Shown in pieces: positions 6,150-8,327 of a stretch of DNA of 8,327 nt. The DNA is from DATMXT01 sp035560415 (GTDB taxonomy: Bacteria; Bacillota; Clostridia; Oscillospirales; Feifaniaceae). The notes under the pieces are model-generated. The model did no database searches. It saw only the letters and a list, made by a program, of their open reading frames with translations, and was not told the DNA's origin. Made by a program: the position numbers and the translations under genes. The DNA is taken from NCBI GenBank assembly GCA_035560415.1, contig DATMZG010000086.1, forward strand, positions 1 to 8,327, given 5' to 3'. Within the stretch, counting starts at the first letter, position 1, and each line of letters opens with the position of its first letter.

Positions 6150-6647
6150 ATGGCTGCCACAAACGAGTTTGTCATGACAAAAAGGGAGTACGACGCGCTG
6201 CAAAAGCGCCAGGAGTATCTGGTGACTGAGCGTCGTCAGGAGGTAGCGAACAATCTTAAACAGGCGAGAGGTTTCGGGGACCTCTCAGAAAACGCCGAAT
6301 ACGACGATGCAAAGAACGAACAGGCAATCCTTGAGGCTGAAATCGCGCAAAACGAGGCCAAGCTGACGGGAGCTCGAATTGTCGACGAGAGCGAGATTGA
6401 TGAGGACAAGGTTCACATCGGCTCGGTCGTCGTTGTCTATGATAAAGAATTTAACGAGGAGAGCACTTATACGCTTGTCGGCGCCGCCGACAACGACCCG
6501 CTCTCCAATAAAATATCGCGTGAGTCTCCCATCGGCGCGGCGCTTTTAGGCCACGAAGCGGGGGACACCATCGCGGTTGAGACGCCGGGCGGCACCGTCG
6601 TGCTGGAAATTCGCAGCATCGCCTTTGACCCGGACGCACACCAGTGA
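6150..6647 (+). CDS. greA: Transcription elongation factor GreA
   Basis: This 165-residue factor enters the secondary channel of backtracked RNA polymerase and stimulates cleavage of the 3' RNA end. The N-terminal coiled coil (about 10-78) carries the conserved tip loop GDLSENAEY (43-51), with the acidic residues D44 and E47 that assist the catalytic metal. The C-terminal half (about 85-160) is the FKBP-like domain, with NDPLSNKISRESPIG followed by LLGHEAGD. The ATG at 6150 is chosen because AAAGGAGAG (6135-6143) precedes it with good spacing, the protein then has normal GreA length, and the promoter ends at 6101. The reading frame is open upstream to at least 6009, but that stretch overlaps the preceding gene and the promoter. 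lysS follows 15 bases after the stop. Confidence 0.96.
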   Translation: MAATNEFVMTKREYDALQKRQEYLVTERRQEVANNLKQARGFGDLSENAEYDDAKNEQAILEAEIAQNEAKLTGARIVDESEIDEDKVHIGSVVVVYDKEFNEESTYTLVGAADNDPLSNKISRESPIGAALLGHEAGDTIAVETPGGTVVLEIRSIAFDPDAHQ

Positions 6648-6662
6648 GAAAGGATGTAAAAT

Positions 6663-8162
6663 ATGGATGTCAACAGCAACCCTCAAAGTGAGGGTATGGA
6701 CAACAGTTCGGACTTAAATGAAATTCTGAGGATCCGGCGCTCGAAGTTTTTCGAGCTGCAAGCCCAGGGGCGGGATCCGTTTGAAATAGTGAAATTCGTC
6801 CGCACGAGCAGCGCCGCGGAAATTCTTGCAAACTATGAGGCCATGGAGGGCCAAGAGGTGACGGTTGCCGGGCGCATGATGTCACGCCGGGAGATGGGCA
6901 AAGCCTCCTTTTTCGACATGAAGGACCGCGACGGTCGAATTCAGATTTACGTCAAGGTCGACGACCTGGGCGAGGACGCCTATGCGGAATTTCGCCGGTG
7001 GGACATCGGCGACATCATCGGCATCAAGGGCTTTGTCTTCAAGACGCGGCGGGGCGAAATTTCAGTCCACGCCAAGGAGCTCACGCTGCTTGCAAAGTCG
7101 CTTCGCCCGCTGCCCGAGAAGTTCCACGGGCTCAAAGATGTGGAGATGCGCTACCGCCAGCGGTATGTCGACCTCATCATGAACGAGGACGTGCAGGAGA
7201 CTTTCATCAAGCGCAGCCTCATCATCCGGTATATGCGGGAATTTCTCGACCGGCGCGGCTATATCGAAGTCGAAACGCCCATTTTAAGCAACATCTCGGG
7301 CGGCGCAAACGCACGGCCCTTCATTACCCACCACAACACGCTCGACATCGACATGTACCTGCGCATTGCGACTGAGCTGCACTTAAAGCGGCTCATTGTC
7401 GGCGGACTTGAAAAAGTCTATGAAATCGGCCGTATTTTCCGCAACGAGGGCATGGACATCAAGCACAACCCGGAGTTCACCACAATTGAGCTCTACGAGG
7501 CTTACGCCGACTACAGGGACATCATGGTGCTGGTCGAGGAGATGTTCGCCGAAATCTGCATGAAGGTGAACGGCTCCTACAAGACGATGTACCAGGGCAC
7601 CGAGGTCGACCTCACGCCGCCCTTCAAGCGCATCACGATGATTGACGCGGTGCGCACTTACGCCGGCGTCGACTTCGACATCATCAAGACCGACGAGGAG
7701 GCCAGAGCCGCCTGCAAGGCCGCCGGCATTCCGTTTGAGGGCAGCCCGTCGCGGGGCGACCTCATCGCCATCTGTTTTGACGAGCGGGTCGAGGACAAGC
7801 TGATTCAGCCCACCTATATCACCGAGTACCCGGTTGAGATTTCGCCCCTCGCAAAGCGCATGCCGACCAACAAGGCGCTGACCGAGCGGTTCGAGCTCTT
7901 CATCACGGGCAGGGAATTCGCAAACGCCTTCTCGGAGCTCAACGACCCCATCGACCAGAAGGAGCGCTTTGAGCGCCAGCAGCGCATGCGCGACAGCGGG
8001 GACGAAGAGGCCTCCATGATGGACACCGACTATATCAACGCGCTGGAGTATGGCATGCCGCCCACAGGCGGCCTTGGCGTCGGAATTGACCGGCTCACGA
8101 TGCTCTTGACCGACAGCTATTCCATCCGCGATGTGCTCCTATTCCCCACGATGAGGCCCTAA
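6663..8162 (+). CDS. lysS: Lysyl-tRNA synthetase, class II (LysRS)
   Basis: This 499-residue enzyme charges tRNA-Lys with lysine in the cytoplasm. The N-terminus has the LysRS opening LNEILRIRRSKFFEL (18-32). Then comes an OB-fold anticodon-binding domain (about 63-150; EGQEVTVAGRMMSRREMGKA). The class II catalytic core follows: motif 1 region GYIEVETPIL, motif 2 FRNEG (259-263) continuing into DIKHNPEFTTIELYEAY, and motif 3 around PTGGLGVGIDR (467-477). It ends in LLFPTMRP, the usual bacterial C-terminus, so the gene is complete. AAAGG at 6649-6653 precedes the ATG, and the greA stop lies 15 bases upstream. No T-box or other leader lies between the two genes, so lysS expression should follow the greA promoter. 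A later in-frame ATG (6696) has a purine-rich GAGGG only 1 base away, so it is less likely to be the start. Confidence 0.97.
   Translation: MDVNSNPQSEGMDNSSDLNEILRIRRSKFFELQAQGRDPFEIVKFVRTSSAAEILANYEAMEGQEVTVAGRMMSRREMGKASFFDMKDRDGRIQIYVKVDDLGEDAYAEFRRWDIGDIIGIKGFVFKTRRGEISVHAKELTLLAKSLRPLPEKFHGLKDVEMRYRQRYVDLIMNEDVQETFIKRSLIIRYMREFLDRRGYIEVETPILSNISGGANARPFITHHNTLDIDMYLRIATELHLKRLIVGGLEKVYEIGRIFRNEGMDIKHNPEFTTIELYEAYADYRDIMVLVEEMFAEICMKVNGSYKTMYQGTEVDLTPPFKRITMIDAVRTYAGVDFDIIKTDEEARAACKAAGIPFEGSPSRGDLIAICFDERVEDKLIQPTYITEYPVEISPLAKRMPTNKALTERFELFITGREFANAFSELNDPIDQKERFERQQRMRDSGDEEASMMDTDYINALEYGMPPTGGLGVGIDRLTMLLTDSYSIRDVLLFPTMRP
6679..6695 (+). other. Small hairpin inside the first codons of lysS
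   Basis: ACCCTCA (6679-6685) and TGAGGGT (6689-6695) form a perfect 7-bp inverted repeat with an AAG loop. It starts 16 bases after the lysS ATG and covers residues 6-11, which are poorly conserved in LysRS. A stem this close to the initiation site may modulate ribosome loading or mRNA stability, or may be incidental. The structure is read directly; the function is inferred. Confidence 0.35.
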
Positions 8163-8182
8163 TAGGCAATTTATACAAAATC

Positions 8183-8208
8183 GTGAGGAAAAATTCTGCA
8201 AGCCTCAC
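8183..8208 (+). other. Weak inverted repeat in the lysS 3' untranslated region
   Basis: GTGAGG (8183-8188) and CCTCAC (8203-8208) can form a 6-bp stem around a 14-nt loop, just after the lysS stop and before the main terminator. No T-run follows. It may be part of a 3' end structure or be chance. Confidence 0.25.
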
Positions 8209-8226
8209 CCAATAGAATAAAATTGC

Positions 8227-8270
8227 ATCGGCCCTGCATTAGCTTATAAATATGCAGGGCCGATTTGTGT
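8227..8270 (+). terminator. lysS: Intrinsic terminator after lysS
   Basis: ATCGGCCCTGCAT (8227-8239) and ATGCAGGGCCGAT (8252-8264) form a perfect 13-bp stem around a 12-nt AT-rich loop, followed by the T-rich but interrupted TTTGTGTCTGTTTGT (8264-8278). It begins 65 bases after the lysS stop. Position and stem strength make it the likely end of the greA-lysS transcript, though the imperfect T-tract may lower efficiency. Confidence 0.82.
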
Positions 8271-8327
8271 CTGTTTGTCGAAATTGGCAGGTAAAAATTG
8301 ACGGAGTTTCCAAAACTTAAACAATTC

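Noticed and set aside
6648..6662. A T-box or lysine riboswitch controlling lysS
   Set aside because: Only 15 bases separate greA and lysS, far too short for either element.
8298..8327. TTGACG (8298-8303) as the -35 of a promoter for a gene beyond the window
   Set aside because: No acceptable -10 occurs at 16-18 bp spacing before the window ends, so it cannot be judged here.

Overview
The window is a compact stretch of chromosome with every gene on the + strand. It most likely comes from a moderately GC-rich Firmicute of the class Clostridia (Oscillospirales/Ruminococcaceae-like). This is inferred from the Firmicute-type LysRS, the greA-lysS pairing, strong AGGAGG-like ribosome binding sites, sigma-A promoters, and an FtsEX module followed by an extracytoplasmic hydrolase and a carboxy-terminal processing protease. 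No mobile element, tRNA, rRNA or CRISPR was seen. The genes look vertically inherited and intact.

Region 1 (1-1165): a plausible extended -10 promoter precedes a CdaR/PucR-type transcription regulator with a C-terminal helix-turn-helix.

Region 2 (1166-5239): a tight cell-envelope operon. ftsE (ABC ATPase) overlaps ftsX (four-helix membrane protein). Next come a secreted coiled-coil M23/LytM peptidase (EnvC-like layout, but with a complete zinc site) and an S41 processing protease with a PDZ domain. Gaps between these genes are about 20 bases or less. The simplest reading is that ATP-driven FtsEX controls a murein hydrolase outside the membrane, with the S41 protease processing or turning over an envelope protein, possibly that hydrolase.

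Region 3 (5240-6076): an unrecognised 257-residue protein. Its Shine-Dalgarno sequence and start codon are buried in a 20-bp RNA hairpin with a 4-nt loop. This is the most unusual signal in the window.

Region 4 (6073-8264): a perfect-consensus sigma-A promoter (TTGACA, 17 bp, TATAAT) overlaps the stop of the unknown gene and drives greA (transcript cleavage factor) and lysS (class II lysyl-tRNA synthetase). A 13-bp perfect hairpin terminator closes the unit. The last 60 or so bases hold nothing I can call.

I see no wholly new multi-gene system. The best leads are the RNA hairpin over the unknown gene's start, the unknown protein itself, and the catalytically complete EnvC-like hydrolase in the FtsEX operon.
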